Numbered from the stretch's first letter, positions 9,970 through 19,028 are shown. The stretch: 64,000 bases of DNA from Mycetocola zhujimingii (GCF_003065425.1 NZ_CP026949.1:1488001-1552000); one strand, 5' to 3'. A program made the numbers and translations. The notes: generated from the letters alone by a model not told the origin.

Positions 9970-10650
9970 CTATACGGCGGGGACCAGGTGGCCTTCGAGG
10001 TAGGCGATGGGAACGGCACGTGCTTCCTGGAGCAGCCACTGATCGCCGTCCGGCGACTGGTCGAACGCGAGCCGCTGAAGCGCACGGGACAGCTCGACGG
10101 CCACGCTCACGTGGCCGATCCAGCGCTCGTCCTCGGGGAAATCGAACTGGGACAGCAGCTTCACGACGGCGCTTACATACGCGCGCTGGCTGCGGGTGTA
10201 TTGTTCCTGGCTCTCGTCGTCACCGAGGATCCGGTACTGGGTTGCCTTGAAGCCGGGGATGGTGCGCCGCGCGACGACCGAGGTGTCCATCATGATGCCG
10301 AGGGCATCCTGCCAGGTCTCGGGCTCCTCGTCCAGGAGTCGCTCGATGCAGAGCGAAACGAACTGGTCCTGCATGTACTGGTACACGCCGATCATGAGCG
10401 CGATGCGGTCGGGGAAGAACCTGTACACCGTTCCGATTGCCATCTCAGCACGCTTCGCAACCTCGGCGGTCGTCACGCCCGCGTGCCCGGCCTCGTCTAT
10501 GATTTCACCGCAGACCCGGAGAATCGACTGCAGGCTCTGCCTGCTGCGTTCCTGCTGGGGGTTATTGCGCAGTGAGTTCTCGGCGGATGTATCCGTTTCG
10601 AGGTACTGCTTCAGGGGATCAACGTCCACGTCGCACCTTCGAATAGTCAT
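9970..10650 (-). CDS. TetR/AcrR-family transcriptional regulator
   Basis: 226 aa. The N-terminal DNA-binding domain (about residues 33-85) has the TetR helix-turn-helix TTAEVAKRAEMAIGTVYRFF, preceded by RSRQSLQSILRVCGEIIDEAG. The C-terminal ligand domain is not assignable. The first ~30 residues are extra compared with short TetR proteins, so a start further in is possible, but no better ribosome site was seen. It lies between rpsA and coaE and has no obvious transporter next to it, so the target is unknown. It might regulate itself. Confidence 0.88.
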   Translation of the reverse strand: MTIRRCDVDVDPLKQYLETDTSAENSLRNNPQQERSRQSLQSILRVCGEIIDEAGHAGVTTAEVAKRAEMAIGTVYRFFPDRIALMIGVYQYMQDQFVSLCIERLLDEEPETWQDALGIMMDTSVVARRTIPGFKATQYRILGDDESQEQYTRSQRAYVSAVVKLLSQFDFPEDERWIGHVSVAVELSRALQRLAFDQSPDGDQWLLQEARAVPIAYLEGHLVPAV

Positions 10651-10770
10651 GATTGTGGGGGCAGGGCCATTACGGCCACAGCACGCGGCTGCGCGGCAAC
10701 ACTATCAGCCGATTCCGCACGGATGCTGAAGGCGCGGGCCCGGATCGACGGCGTGTTGGGCCGCTCACGC

Positions 10771-10804
10771 ACAACTGGCCGGCCCAGAAGGGCCGGCCAG
10801 TTGT
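10771..10804. terminator. Perfect 15-bp hairpin downstream of rpsA
   Basis: Arms ACAACTGGCCGGCCC (10771-10785) and its exact complement (10790-10804) enclose a 4-base loop. It lies 29 bp after the rpsA stop. There is no T-run on the minus strand, as is common for actinobacterial terminators. It separates rpsA from the TetR-coaE pair. Confidence 0.75.
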
Positions 10805-10833
10805 GTCAGTACTGCGTGAGCAGTCGCTGCTGC

Positions 10834-12279
10834 TTAGGAGTTGCTCGAAAGCTTCTCGCGAAGAGCGGCGAGTGACTCGTCGTCAGCAAGCGTTCCCGCA
10901 CCAGCGGTGTCGCTCGAGAACGATGAGCCGGCGGCCGGTGCCGCTGCTGCTGCCTCTTCGACAGCGGCGGATGCGACAACCTGCTTCTTGTGGGCTTCCC
11001 AGCGAGCCTGGGCTGCAGCGTAGTCCTGCTCCCACTTCTCGCGCTGGGACTCGAAGCCCTCTTTCCACTCGTTGGTCTCGGAGTCGAAGCCCTCGGGGTA
11101 CTTGTAGTTGCCCTGGTCGTCGTACTCGGTGAGCATTCCGTAGAGAGCCGGGTCGAACTCGGTTCCTTCGGGGTCGACACCCTCGTTGGCCTGCTTGAGG
11201 CTCAGCGAGATGCGGCGACGCTCGAGGTCGATGTCGATGACCTTGACGAAGACCTCGTCGCCGACCGACACAACCTGCTCTGCGAGCTCAACGTGCTTGC
11301 CGCTGAGTTCGGAGATGTGAACGAGGCCCTCGATGCCATCGGCAACGCGAACGAACGCACCGAACGGGACGAGCTTGGTGACCTTACCCGGTGCAACCTG
11401 GCCAATGGCGTGGGTGCGGGCAAAGACCTGCCACGGGTCTTCCTGCGTCGCCTTGAGCGACAGGGAGACACGCTCGCGGTCGAGGTCGACCTCGAGAATC
11501 TCGACGGTGACTTCCTGGCCAACTTCAACGACCTCGCTGGCGTGCTCGATGTGCTTCCAGCTGAGTTCGGAGACGTGGACGAGACCGTCGACGCCGCCGA
11601 GGTCGACGAACGCACCGAAGTTGACGATCGACGAAACGACACCCTTGCGAACCTGGCCCTTTTGGAGGTTGTTCAGGAACGTGGTGCGGCTCTCGGACTG
11701 GGTCTGCTCGAGGAGTGCGCGACGCGAAAGCACAACGTTGTTGCGGTTCTTGTCGAGTTCGAGGATCTTGGCCTCGATCTCCTGGCCGAGGTACGGCGTG
11801 AGGTCGCGGACACGGCGGAGCTCGATGAGCGATGCCGGCAGGAAGCCACGGAGGCCGATGTCGACGATAAGTCCACCCTTGACGACCTCGATGACCGAAC
11901 CGGTCACGACGCCATCGGTTTCCTTGATCTTCTCAACGTCGCCCCACGCACGCTCGTACTGTGCGCGCTTCTTGGACAGGATGAGGCGGCCTTCTTTGTC
12001 TTCCTTCTGGAGGACGAGGGCTTCAACCGTGTCGCCGACCTGAACTACTTCGCTCGGGTCTACGTCGTGCTTGATCGAAAGCTCGCGAGAGGGGATGACA
12101 CCCTCGGTCTTGTAACCGACATCGAGGAGAACCTCGTCGCGGTCGATCTTGACGACGGTGCCCTCGATGAGGTCTCCGTCGTTGAAGAACTTCAGTGTTT
12201 TTTCGACCGCGGCCAGGAAGTCTTCAGCCGATCCGATGTCGTTGATAGCGACCTGCTTGGCGGTCGTTGTGGTTGTCAT
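10834..12279 (-). CDS. rpsA: 30S ribosomal protein S1
   Basis: 481 aa, the usual actinobacterial length (shorter than the six-domain E. coli protein). Four S1/OB RNA-binding repeats are visible at about residues 33-105, 118-185, 205-275 and 290-362 (for example GLVHVSELSWKHIE and GLVHISELSGKHVE). They are followed by an acidic, Ala-rich tail. S1 helps mRNAs with weak or absent Shine-Dalgarno sites bind the small subunit. The ATG is preceded by GGAG 11 bases upstream. The ~110-nt leader has two small hairpins and a palindrome near the presumed transcription start. Confidence 0.97.
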   Translation of the reverse strand: MTTTTTAKQVAINDIGSAEDFLAAVEKTLKFFNDGDLIEGTVVKIDRDEVLLDVGYKTEGVIPSRELSIKHDVDPSEVVQVGDTVEALVLQKEDKEGRLILSKKRAQYERAWGDVEKIKETDGVVTGSVIEVVKGGLIVDIGLRGFLPASLIELRRVRDLTPYLGQEIEAKILELDKNRNNVVLSRRALLEQTQSESRTTFLNNLQKGQVRKGVVSSIVNFGAFVDLGGVDGLVHVSELSWKHIEHASEVVEVGQEVTVEILEVDLDRERVSLSLKATQEDPWQVFARTHAIGQVAPGKVTKLVPFGAFVRVADGIEGLVHISELSGKHVELAEQVVSVGDEVFVKVIDIDLERRRISLSLKQANEGVDPEGTEFDPALYGMLTEYDDQGNYKYPEGFDSETNEWKEGFESQREKWEQDYAAAQARWEAHKKQVVASAAVEEAAAAAPAAGSSFSSDTAGAGTLADDESLAALREKLSSNS

Positions 12280-12328
12280 GTAGTAGTTGCTCCAGTAAGG
12301 ACATATTTCGGGCCATGCGCAACCTTCG

Positions 12329-12370
12329 ATAATCGGTGATTATGGGAGGCTGTTGGTTCGCACAGCGAAC
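12329..12370 (-). promoter_or_regulatory. Two short hairpins in the rpsA leader
   Basis: Inverted repeats ATAATC-N3-GATTAT (12329-12343) and GTTCGC-N3-GCGAAC (12356-12370) lie in the predicted rpsA 5' untranslated region. S1 is autogenously controlled in E. coli. A similar role here is only a guess. Confidence 0.35.
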
Positions 12371-12379
12371 GGATAGATC

Positions 12380-12428
12380 GTCACAAATGTGACATCCCAG
12401 TTTACCCGGAAATAAGCGACGAGAGCAA
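12380..12428 (-). promoter_or_regulatory. Putative rpsA promoter with palindromic operator
   Basis: On the minus strand TTGCTC (12428-12423) and TAAACT (12404-12399) are spaced by 18 bases. Immediately downstream lies the palindrome GTCACA-N2-TGTGAC (12380-12393), which would cover the transcription start. The hexamers are moderate matches. I do not recognise the palindrome as a known operator. Confidence 0.4.
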
Positions 12429-12439
12429 ATGCCAAACGT

Positions 12440-13411
12440 TCAGGTTTCCAACTCCGCTCCGGCGCGAACGATGGTCGCGAGTGCCGGTTCGAGATCGGGC
12501 TGGCTGAACCGGTATCCGGCCTCCGTGAGCCGCTCAGGGATGACCCAGCGGCTCTTGAGCACGAGCTCGGTTTCGGTGCGGAGAACCGCGGTTCCGATCT
12601 CGAGCATCCATCGGGCCGTCGGCAGTCCGAACGGTACGCCCAGAACGCGGCGCAGGGCGGCCATGAGCCCACGGTTGTCTGAGGGATGCGGGGAAGCGGC
12701 GTTGATGATCCCGTCGAGGTCGCTCCGTCCCCTGAGGAAAAGGATGATCCGGTCGACGTCGTCAATGTGGATCCAGCTGAACTTCTGCCGCCCTCCCCTC
12801 GCTCCGAACTCGTGGAAGGTGCCCGCGGCTCGTCGCTGACGTGTCGCCGGCCAGCGCCCGTCGTGCTGGGTGCCACCGAGCCCGAGCCGGGTCAGCCAGC
12901 GAAGCGGAGTGAGTGCACTTCCATCACCGAGAACGATCGCGAGCCGAAGGGCGACCCTGCGCGTCGCCGGCAGGTCCCCAGCGAAGAATTCGTCTTCCCA
13001 GGCGCGGGCGATGCCCACGCTGAACCCGGTGCCGAGTTCGCCCGTTGACTCGGTCATCGAGCGGTCGTCCGCGTGGCGATAAATGGTCGCCGTCGACGAG
13101 TTCACCCACAGGGCGGGTGGTTCGTCGCACGCACGAACCGCCTCGTTCAGCTCTCGCGTCGTCTCGACGCGTGATCGGAGAATCTCCCGTCGGTTCTCGG
13201 GCGTGTATCGGCAGTTGACGCTTTTCCCGGCAAGGTTGATGAGGAGGTCAGCGCCGTCGAGCAACCGGACGATCGCGGCGGTGTCGCCCCACGCGGCATC
13301 CGCTTCTCTCCTGCCGATGGTGCTGACCGTCGCCCCGCGGGATCGGTACCCGGACGCCAGGTACTGGCCGATGAACCCGGATGCCCCGGCAATGACGACA
13401 CGTTCACTCAT
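12440..13411 (-). CDS. TIGR01777-type NAD(P)-dependent epimerase (DUF1731)
   Basis: 323 aa from the ATG at 13411. An N-terminal Rossmann fold GASGFIGQYL is followed by DLLINLAGKSVNCRY, which is typical of the YfcH/SDR39U1 family. The C-terminal WVIPERLTEAGYRFSQPDLEPAL is the DUF1731 signature. Substrate unknown. An upstream in-frame extension to 13663 exists, but it runs through the DUF4166 gene and the conserved fold begins at MSERVVIAG. The start overlaps the end of the DUF4166 gene by 8 bp, so the two are translationally coupled. Confidence 0.9.
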   Translation of the reverse strand: MSERVVIAGASGFIGQYLASGYRSRGATVSTIGRREADAAWGDTAAIVRLLDGADLLINLAGKSVNCRYTPENRREILRSRVETTRELNEAVRACDEPPALWVNSSTATIYRHADDRSMTESTGELGTGFSVGIARAWEDEFFAGDLPATRRVALRLAIVLGDGSALTPLRWLTRLGLGGTQHDGRWPATRQRRAAGTFHEFGARGGRQKFSWIHIDDVDRIILFLRGRSDLDGIINAASPHPSDNRGLMAALRRVLGVPFGLPTARWMLEIGTAVLRTETELVLKSRWVIPERLTEAGYRFSQPDLEPALATIVRAGAELET

Positions 13412-14066
13412 GATCAGGTTCTTTCGGTTCTGAAGGGCGCGCCGGCGCCGGGGAAGCGACGGTGTAGGCGAAGTTTCCGCCGTACTCGTAGAGCCTGCCG
13501 AGTCCCGGCGCATCGATGGTGACCCTGACCCGCTGTGCGTCGGCGTCGTCATCGAATTGCTCGGACAACACGACGACGGGCGACAGGCGGGCGGGAATGG
13601 GAAGAGTAAGGCGGCCGAGCCGGACAGCAACATGGGTCGAACGCAGAACAAGCCCGCCGTCAACCACCCTGGCGCTGAACCGGGCCCGAACGAGCCCGCC
13701 CGATCCGATGCTGTCGACCAGCTCGCCGTTCCTGGCGCGCATCACGTCGGTCATGACACGGTCGCCGCCGGTGAGATGGAACCGTCGCCGCGCGGTCACC
13801 GCTCGGGAGCCCGCGCCATCGCCCCGCGACCGATTCTCCACGGTGAACGGCACGTTGTGCTGCCAGACCGGGAACAGCACCCCGGCCAGGCCGAGCACCC
13901 ACAGCGCTGGCCACAGCCAGCGCTTCGGCGTTCCCACCACGTCGAAGACTCCGGATCCGGTCCCGACGGCGCCCGCCGGGACCGCCGAGAAGTACGCGTG
14001 CAGTCGCGGGTGAAGTGCTGGGAAATCCGGACCGAGTGCCGCCTGATACACCGAGGTTGCTGGCAC
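13404..14066 (-). CDS. DUF4166 domain protein
   Basis: 220 aa. The opening VYQAALGPDFPALHPRLHAYFS and a following hydrophobic stretch (LWPALWVLGLAGVLFPVW, about residues 52-69) fit the DUF4166 family, whose function is unknown. The C-terminal half is beta-rich without recognisable catalytic motifs. The GTG start is 3 bp after the DUF885 gene. The gene overlaps the epimerase by 8 bp, so it belongs to a three-gene unit. Pairing of DUF4166 with this epimerase family suggests a joint role, but that is inference. Confidence 0.8.
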   Translation of the reverse strand: MPATSVYQAALGPDFPALHPRLHAYFSAVPAGAVGTGSGVFDVVGTPKRWLWPALWVLGLAGVLFPVWQHNVPFTVENRSRGDGAGSRAVTARRRFHLTGGDRVMTDVMRARNGELVDSIGSGGLVRARFSARVVDGGLVLRSTHVAVRLGRLTLPIPARLSPVVVLSEQFDDDADAQRVRVTIDAPGLGRLYEYGGNFAYTVASPAPARPSEPKEPDHE

Positions 14067-14069
14067 TGG

Positions 14070-15746
14070 TCAGTCTGCGAGCAGTGCGTGTTTCAGGGTG
14101 TCGAGCCCGACACCGCCGAGATCCAGGGCCCTGCGGTGGAACGCCTTGAGGTCGAACGAGTTTCCTTCGCGGCGTTCGGCGTCCGCGCGGAGCTGCTCCC
14201 ACAGCCTCTGACCGACCTTGTACGACGGCGCCTGACCCGGCCAGCCGAGGTAGCGGTTGACCTCGAACCGGACGAAGCCCTCGTTCATGTTGACGTTCCT
14301 GCCCATGAAGGCGAATGCGTCGTCAGCGGTCCAGACGGTGTCTCCACCCGGCACCTTCTTGCCGAGGTGCACGCCGATGTCGAGCACGACGCGGGCCGCC
14401 CGCATCCGTTGCCCATCGAGCATGCCCAGTCGGTCTGCGGGATCGTCGAGGTAACCGAGCTGCTCCATCAGCCGCTCCGCGTAGAGCGCCCAGCCCTCGG
14501 CGTGTCCCGACGTACCGGCGAGCTGGCGGCGCCAGGTGTTCAGTTTGGCTCGGTTGTACACAGCCTGACCGATCTGCAGGTGGTGACCGGGGACACCCTC
14601 GTGGTACACGGTCGTGAGTTCACGCCAGGTGTCGAACTCGGTGACGCCCTCCGGCACTGACCACCACATCCGACCGGGACGCGAGAAGTCGTCGGTCGGG
14701 CCTGTGTAGTAGATCCCGCCCTCCTGCGTCGGTGCAATCATGCACTCGATGGTGCGGATCTCTTCAGGAATGTCGAAGTGGGTCCTGCCAAGCTCAGCGA
14801 CCGCGCGGTCGCTTGTCTGCTGCATCCACTTCTGCAGCGCGTCGGTTCCGTGGAGTTTGCGGCTCTGGTCGTTTTCGAGAAAAGCTATGGCTTCCTCGAC
14901 GGTCGCCCCTGGCTTGATCTCCCTGGCGATCGACTCCTGCTCCTCGACCATTGTGCGCAGTTCTTCGATACCCCACTCGTACGTCTCGTCGAGATCGATG
15001 GTTGCGCCGAGGAACCTGCGGGACTGCAGTTCGTAGATGTCGCGGCCGACGGCATCCGCGGTTCTCGCGACGGGTTCGAGTTCGTGGGCGAGGAAGTCCG
15101 CGAGTTCCTGGTACGCAACCGCCGCCTGTCCGGCATTGTGGTTGAGGTCTGACGCCAGGGACGCCGGAAGCTGGCCGTCGGCGGGGCCGGCGGTGGCCGC
15201 GAGGTGGGCAAAGAAGCCGTCCTTGGCGCTGTACCGTTTGGCCTGCTCGAAGACCTCGGCCACCTGCCGTTTCGCGGGCGTTATCCCCCGCTGGATGCCG
15301 AGCCTCAGCGTTTCGATGTAGCCGGACATGGCCTCGGGCAGCGCGTGGAGCCGGGACGATACGTTCTCCCAGTCACCGACGGTCGCGGTCGGCATGATGT
15401 CGAAGATTTCACGGATGCCCTGGGCAGGCGAGGCGATGACGTTGAGGTCCCGCAGGTGGAGACCGGCGTCAGCACTCTCGACCTCGAGGGCGAGCTCCGC
15501 ACGGAGGTCGGTTCGGGTCACCGTGTCGACGTCGTCGACGGGTTCTGCCGCGTCGAGAGCGGCGATGACCTTGCGCGCTTCGTCGATGAACCGCTCGTGT
15601 CCCCCCGGCGAGAAGTCGCCGAAGCGATCATTGACCTCGTCGCGGCCGATGTAGGTGCCGACGAGCGGGTCGATGTCGACGAGGGTGTCGACCCACGATT
15701 CGGCGATGGCGTCGATGGGGGTCGGCGTGCGCTGCTTAGCTGTCAT
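14070..15746 (-). CDS. DUF885 family protein, probable metallopeptidase-like
   Basis: 558 aa from the ATG at 15746, a typical length for the family. It carries the DUF885 signature TTVYHEGVPGHHLQIGQA, which holds an HE...GHH arrangement that could bind a metal, and later NMNEGFVRFEVNRYLGWPGQ. No signal peptide is seen, so it is probably cytoplasmic. An in-frame start 12 codons upstream (15782) is possible but falls in the polA terminator hairpin. It is first in a unit with the DUF4166 and epimerase genes. Confidence 0.85.
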   Translation of the reverse strand: MTAKQRTPTPIDAIAESWVDTLVDIDPLVGTYIGRDEVNDRFGDFSPGGHERFIDEARKVIAALDAAEPVDDVDTVTRTDLRAELALEVESADAGLHLRDLNVIASPAQGIREIFDIMPTATVGDWENVSSRLHALPEAMSGYIETLRLGIQRGITPAKRQVAEVFEQAKRYSAKDGFFAHLAATAGPADGQLPASLASDLNHNAGQAAVAYQELADFLAHELEPVARTADAVGRDIYELQSRRFLGATIDLDETYEWGIEELRTMVEEQESIAREIKPGATVEEAIAFLENDQSRKLHGTDALQKWMQQTSDRAVAELGRTHFDIPEEIRTIECMIAPTQEGGIYYTGPTDDFSRPGRMWWSVPEGVTEFDTWRELTTVYHEGVPGHHLQIGQAVYNRAKLNTWRRQLAGTSGHAEGWALYAERLMEQLGYLDDPADRLGMLDGQRMRAARVVLDIGVHLGKKVPGGDTVWTADDAFAFMGRNVNMNEGFVRFEVNRYLGWPGQAPSYKVGQRLWEQLRADAERREGNSFDLKAFHRRALDLGGVGLDTLKHALLAD

Positions 15747-15788
15747 GGATGTGAGCCTACGGCAGCGCGGGGGCAGAGGCACAGACCG

Positions 15789-15818
15789 CCCTGGCCCGCC
15801 GCGTGGCGCGGGCCAGGG
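15789..15818. terminator. Hairpin between polA and the DUF885 gene
   Basis: Arms CCCTGGCCCG (15789-15798) and CGGGCCAGGG (15809-15818) form a perfect 10-bp stem with a 10-base loop, 18 bp past the polA stop. No T-run. Probably the polA terminator. Confidence 0.6.
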
Positions 15819-15836
15819 TTCGGCGTATACGGAGGG

Positions 15837-18500
15837 TCAGTGCGCTGCGGCGTCCCAGTTGTGCCCGCGTCCGACGTGCACGTCGAGGGGAACCACGAGG
15901 TCGGCTGCTGTTGCCATCCGGTGCCGGACGACGGCCTCGATGGCGTCCCACTCACCGGGGGCGACCTCGAAAATCAACTCATCGTGCACCTGCATGAGCA
16001 TCCGGCTCGACAGCTGCTTCTCGGCGACATCCTTCTCGATGTTGTTCATCGCGATCTTCATGATGTCCGCAGCCGTGCCCTGGATCGGAGCGTTGAGCGC
16101 CGCGCGCTGGGCGTTGTCGCGCAGCACCCGGTTGGAGCTTTTGAGGTCGGGGAACGGGCGGCGCCTGCCGAAGATCGTCGTGGTATACCCGTCTTCGACG
16201 GCCTGCTCAACGACGTTGCGGAGGTAATCGCGGACCGCTCCGAACCGCTCGAAGTACCCGGCCATGAGCTTCTTGGCCTCTGAGGAGTCGATCCGCAGCT
16301 GCTTCGACAGGCCGAACGCGCTGAGACCGTATGCCAGCCCGTACGACATCGCCTTGACCTTGGTGCGCATTTCGTTGGTGACATCCTCGGGGGCGACCAG
16401 GAAGATCTTCGAGCCGACGAACCTGTGGAGGTCTTCTCCGGTGCGGAACGCCTCGATGAGGCCGGGGTCGCCGGAGAGGTGCGCCATGATCCGCATTTCG
16501 ATCTGCGAGTAGTCCGCGGTCAACAGGGTCTCGTAGCCTTCGCCGGCTTCGAACGCGGCACGGATGCGACGACCCTCTTCGGTGCGGACGGGGATGTTCT
16601 GCAGATTGGGGTCGGTCGACGAGATCCGGCCCGTCGTCGTTCCGGTCTGCACGTAGCTCGTGTGGACCCTGCCGTCGGGGCCGATCGCCTTGTCGACGGT
16701 CTCAACGATCTGGCGGAGTTTGGTCGCGTCGCGGTGTTCGAGGAGCAGGCCGAGGAACGGATGCGGGTTTGAGGCCTGCAGATCGGCCAGCGCGCCGGCA
16801 TCCGTCGAATAGCCCGTCTTGTTCGCTCGGGTCTTGGGCATGTCGAGCTCGTTGAACAGCACCTCCTGGAGCTGCTTCGGCGAGCCGAGGTTCACCTCGT
16901 GGCCGATGATCGCGTATGCCTGGCTGGCCAGGTCAGCCGCGCGCGTCGCAAGCTGGCCCGATAGTTCTGCAAGCTGATCGTGGTTGACGGTGACGCCGCG
17001 CAGTTCGATGTCGACGAGGGTGATGAGCGTCGGCATCTCGATGTCGCTGAGGACCTTGCGCGAACCCGGGTCGAGCGCTTCGGTCAGCGGCGCGAGCAGG
17101 CGAAGGGTGAACCACGCCTCGACCGGTGCCGTTGCCGGGTCGTCGAGCGGCACGAGCTGGTTCGGGTCGGAGACGGGCAGTGACTCATTGAGGTAGCGGG
17201 AGACGAGGTGCGCGAGGGTCTTCTCGGTGCCGTTCGGGCGCAGGAGCCACCCGGCGATGTGGGTGTCGAAGGCAATGCCGTCGAATGGCACCCCGGCAGT
17301 ACGGAGCGCCTTGAGCTGCTTCTTCGCGTCGGTCATCACCTTCGGAGCATCGCTGGCGAGCCAGGATTCGAACGGCGCGTAGTCGGCACCTCCCGGCTTC
17401 CAGGCGAGGGCGACCGCTTCGGTGAGCGTCGCAATTCCTGCCGCGACGGGCTTGCCGTCGTGCAGTTCGATGGTGAGGCCGAGTCCGTCGGGGTTCGCGG
17501 CGACGGCCCGGTTCAGCCACGCACCGAGTTCCTCATCGAGGAGCTGCTGCGGGACGGGGATCGTCTCGGCACCAGTGCGAACCGCCGGCACGCCCGTGGT
17601 CTGCTCGTCGAGACCCTCCGCCTTGAGCAGGCGGTCGAGCATCGTGCGGAACTCGAGCTTGTCGAAGATCTCGCGGACGGCAGCTTCGTCGATCGGTTTC
17701 TTCTCGAGTGAGTCGAGAGTGACGGGAAGCTCGACATCGGTGAGCAGGTGGTTGAGCCTGCGGTTGCGGATCGCGTTCTCTTTGTGTTCGCGGAGGCTCT
17801 CCCCCACCTTGCCGGTGATCTTGTCGGCGTTCTCGAGGATGGCGTCGAGGCTGCCGTACTGGTTGAGCCACTTCACCGCGGTCTTCTCACCGACCTTGGG
17901 AACGCCGGGGAGGTTGTCGCTGGTCTCGCCAACGAGAGCGGCGACCTCCGGGTACTGGTGTGGCTGGATGCCGTAGCGTTCCATCACCTTCGCGGCGTCG
18001 TAGCGCGTGAGGTCGGAGACGCCCATGCGCGAGGGGTAGAGCAGCGTGACGTCGTCGTTGACGAGCTGGATCGTGTCGCGGTCGCCGGACACGACGAGCA
18101 CACGGTAGCCCTGCTCCCGCCCCTGAACGCTGAGCGTCGCCAGGATGTCGTCGGCCTCGTAGTCTTCGATCGAGATGGTTGTGATGTTCATCGCGGCAAG
18201 AACGTCTTGCAAGAGTGGCACCTGCCCGATGAATTCCGATGGCGTTTCACCGCGCGTGCCCTTGTACTCCGGGTACTCGCGGGTACGGAAGCTGAACCGT
18301 GAGATGTCGAACGCGACGGCGATGTGCGTCGGCTTGTGGTCGCGGATGAGGTTGATCAGCATGGCGAGGAAGCCGTGGATCGCGTTCGTGTGCTGACCGT
18401 CTTTAGTGGAGAAACTGTCGACCGGGAGCGCGTAAAACGCCCGGAATGCTAGGGAATGACCGTCAATGACGAGGAGGGTAGGCTTTTCGTTGTCAGACAC
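15837..18500 (-). CDS. polA: DNA polymerase I
   Basis: 887 aa. The 5'-3' nuclease domain is at about 1-300 (IDGHSLAFRAFYALP, SGDRDTIQLV). A 3'-5' exonuclease-like region at about 325-500 reads TIELHDGKPVA where proofreading enzymes have DxE, so it looks inactive, as is usual in actinobacteria. The polymerase domain has motif A DYSQIEMR, motif B KVKAMSYGLAYGL and motif C VHDEL (838-842). It fills repair gaps and removes RNA primers. The GTG start lies six bases after TAGGCT with TGTCAG ten bases before that, so the gene may share damage control with uvrA and uvrB. Confidence 0.97.
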   Translation of the reverse strand: MSDNEKPTLLVIDGHSLAFRAFYALPVDSFSTKDGQHTNAIHGFLAMLINLIRDHKPTHIAVAFDISRFSFRTREYPEYKGTRGETPSEFIGQVPLLQDVLAAMNITTISIEDYEADDILATLSVQGREQGYRVLVVSGDRDTIQLVNDDVTLLYPSRMGVSDLTRYDAAKVMERYGIQPHQYPEVAALVGETSDNLPGVPKVGEKTAVKWLNQYGSLDAILENADKITGKVGESLREHKENAIRNRRLNHLLTDVELPVTLDSLEKKPIDEAAVREIFDKLEFRTMLDRLLKAEGLDEQTTGVPAVRTGAETIPVPQQLLDEELGAWLNRAVAANPDGLGLTIELHDGKPVAAGIATLTEAVALAWKPGGADYAPFESWLASDAPKVMTDAKKQLKALRTAGVPFDGIAFDTHIAGWLLRPNGTEKTLAHLVSRYLNESLPVSDPNQLVPLDDPATAPVEAWFTLRLLAPLTEALDPGSRKVLSDIEMPTLITLVDIELRGVTVNHDQLAELSGQLATRAADLASQAYAIIGHEVNLGSPKQLQEVLFNELDMPKTRANKTGYSTDAGALADLQASNPHPFLGLLLEHRDATKLRQIVETVDKAIGPDGRVHTSYVQTGTTTGRISSTDPNLQNIPVRTEEGRRIRAAFEAGEGYETLLTADYSQIEMRIMAHLSGDPGLIEAFRTGEDLHRFVGSKIFLVAPEDVTNEMRTKVKAMSYGLAYGLSAFGLSKQLRIDSSEAKKLMAGYFERFGAVRDYLRNVVEQAVEDGYTTTIFGRRRPFPDLKSSNRVLRDNAQRAALNAPIQGTAADIMKIAMNNIEKDVAEKQLSSRMLMQVHDELIFEVAPGEWDAIEAVVRHRMATAADLVVPLDVHVGRGHNWDAAAH

Positions 18501-18528
18501 CCTCCCAGCCTACAAGCGACTGCTGACA
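18501..18528 (-). promoter_or_regulatory. PafBC-like damage promoter of polA, leaderless
   Basis: Minus strand: TGTCAG (18528-18523), 10 bases, TAGGCT (18512-18507), 6 bases (GGGAGG), GTG at 18500. Geometry is identical to uvrA and uvrB, but the box continues CA instead of TG, so the match is weaker. The GGGAGG could also act as a Shine-Dalgarno if transcription starts further upstream. Confidence 0.55.
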
Positions 18529-18569
18529 GCCGATTGCGACGGCGGGTTGGACACCGAGCAAAGGCGACG

Positions 18570-18992
18570 ATGACTGAAACCACAGAGAACGCACTCGACT
18601 ACGTCCTCGAGCGCGGCGGCGGGGCGCTTGCCGCGAAGATGGGCATCGAGTTCACCGAATTCACGCTCGAGCGTGCCGTTGCCACCATGCCCGTCGACGG
18701 TAACACCCAGCCGGCCATGCTGCTCCACGGCGGAGCGTACGTTGTGCTTGGCGAGTCGCTCGGCTCCATGTCGGCCAACCTCTGGGCGGGTCCGGGCAAG
18801 CTCGCCGTCGGCGTCGACATCAATGCGACCCACACTCGGTCAGCGACCTCGGGAATCGTCACCGGCGTCTGCACTCCCATTCACCTGGGCCGGTCGATGA
18901 CCGTGCACGAGATCGCGGTGACCGATGAACAGGGCCGCCGGTGCTCGACCATCCGGATCACGAACATGATCAAGGACGTGCCAGCCGGCTGA
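18570..18992 (+). CDS. Hotdog-fold thioesterase (PaaI/YdiI-like)
   Basis: 140 aa from the ATG at 18570. The signature MLLHGGAYVVLGESLGSM (HGG and a following Glu) and the small single hotdog domain mark an acyl-CoA thioesterase of the PaaI/MenI group, probably cytosolic. The substrate cannot be told. The start is preceded by AAAGG. A longer in-frame ORF begins inside polA and was rejected. It is divergent from polA and ends in a strong bidirectional hairpin shared with pdtaR. Confidence 0.88.
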   Translation: MTETTENALDYVLERGGGALAAKMGIEFTEFTLERAVATMPVDGNTQPAMLLHGGAYVVLGESLGSMSANLWAGPGKLAVGVDINATHTRSATSGIVTGVCTPIHLGRSMTVHEIAVTDEQGRRCSTIRITNMIKDVPAG

Positions 18993-19028
18993 CGGCATCC
19001 GGCCTCTGCATCCTGAAAGCACGATGGT

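Noticed and set aside
10804-10830. TGTCAG on the plus strand after the rpsA terminator
   Set aside because: No TANNNT ten bases downstream and no gene follows in that direction.
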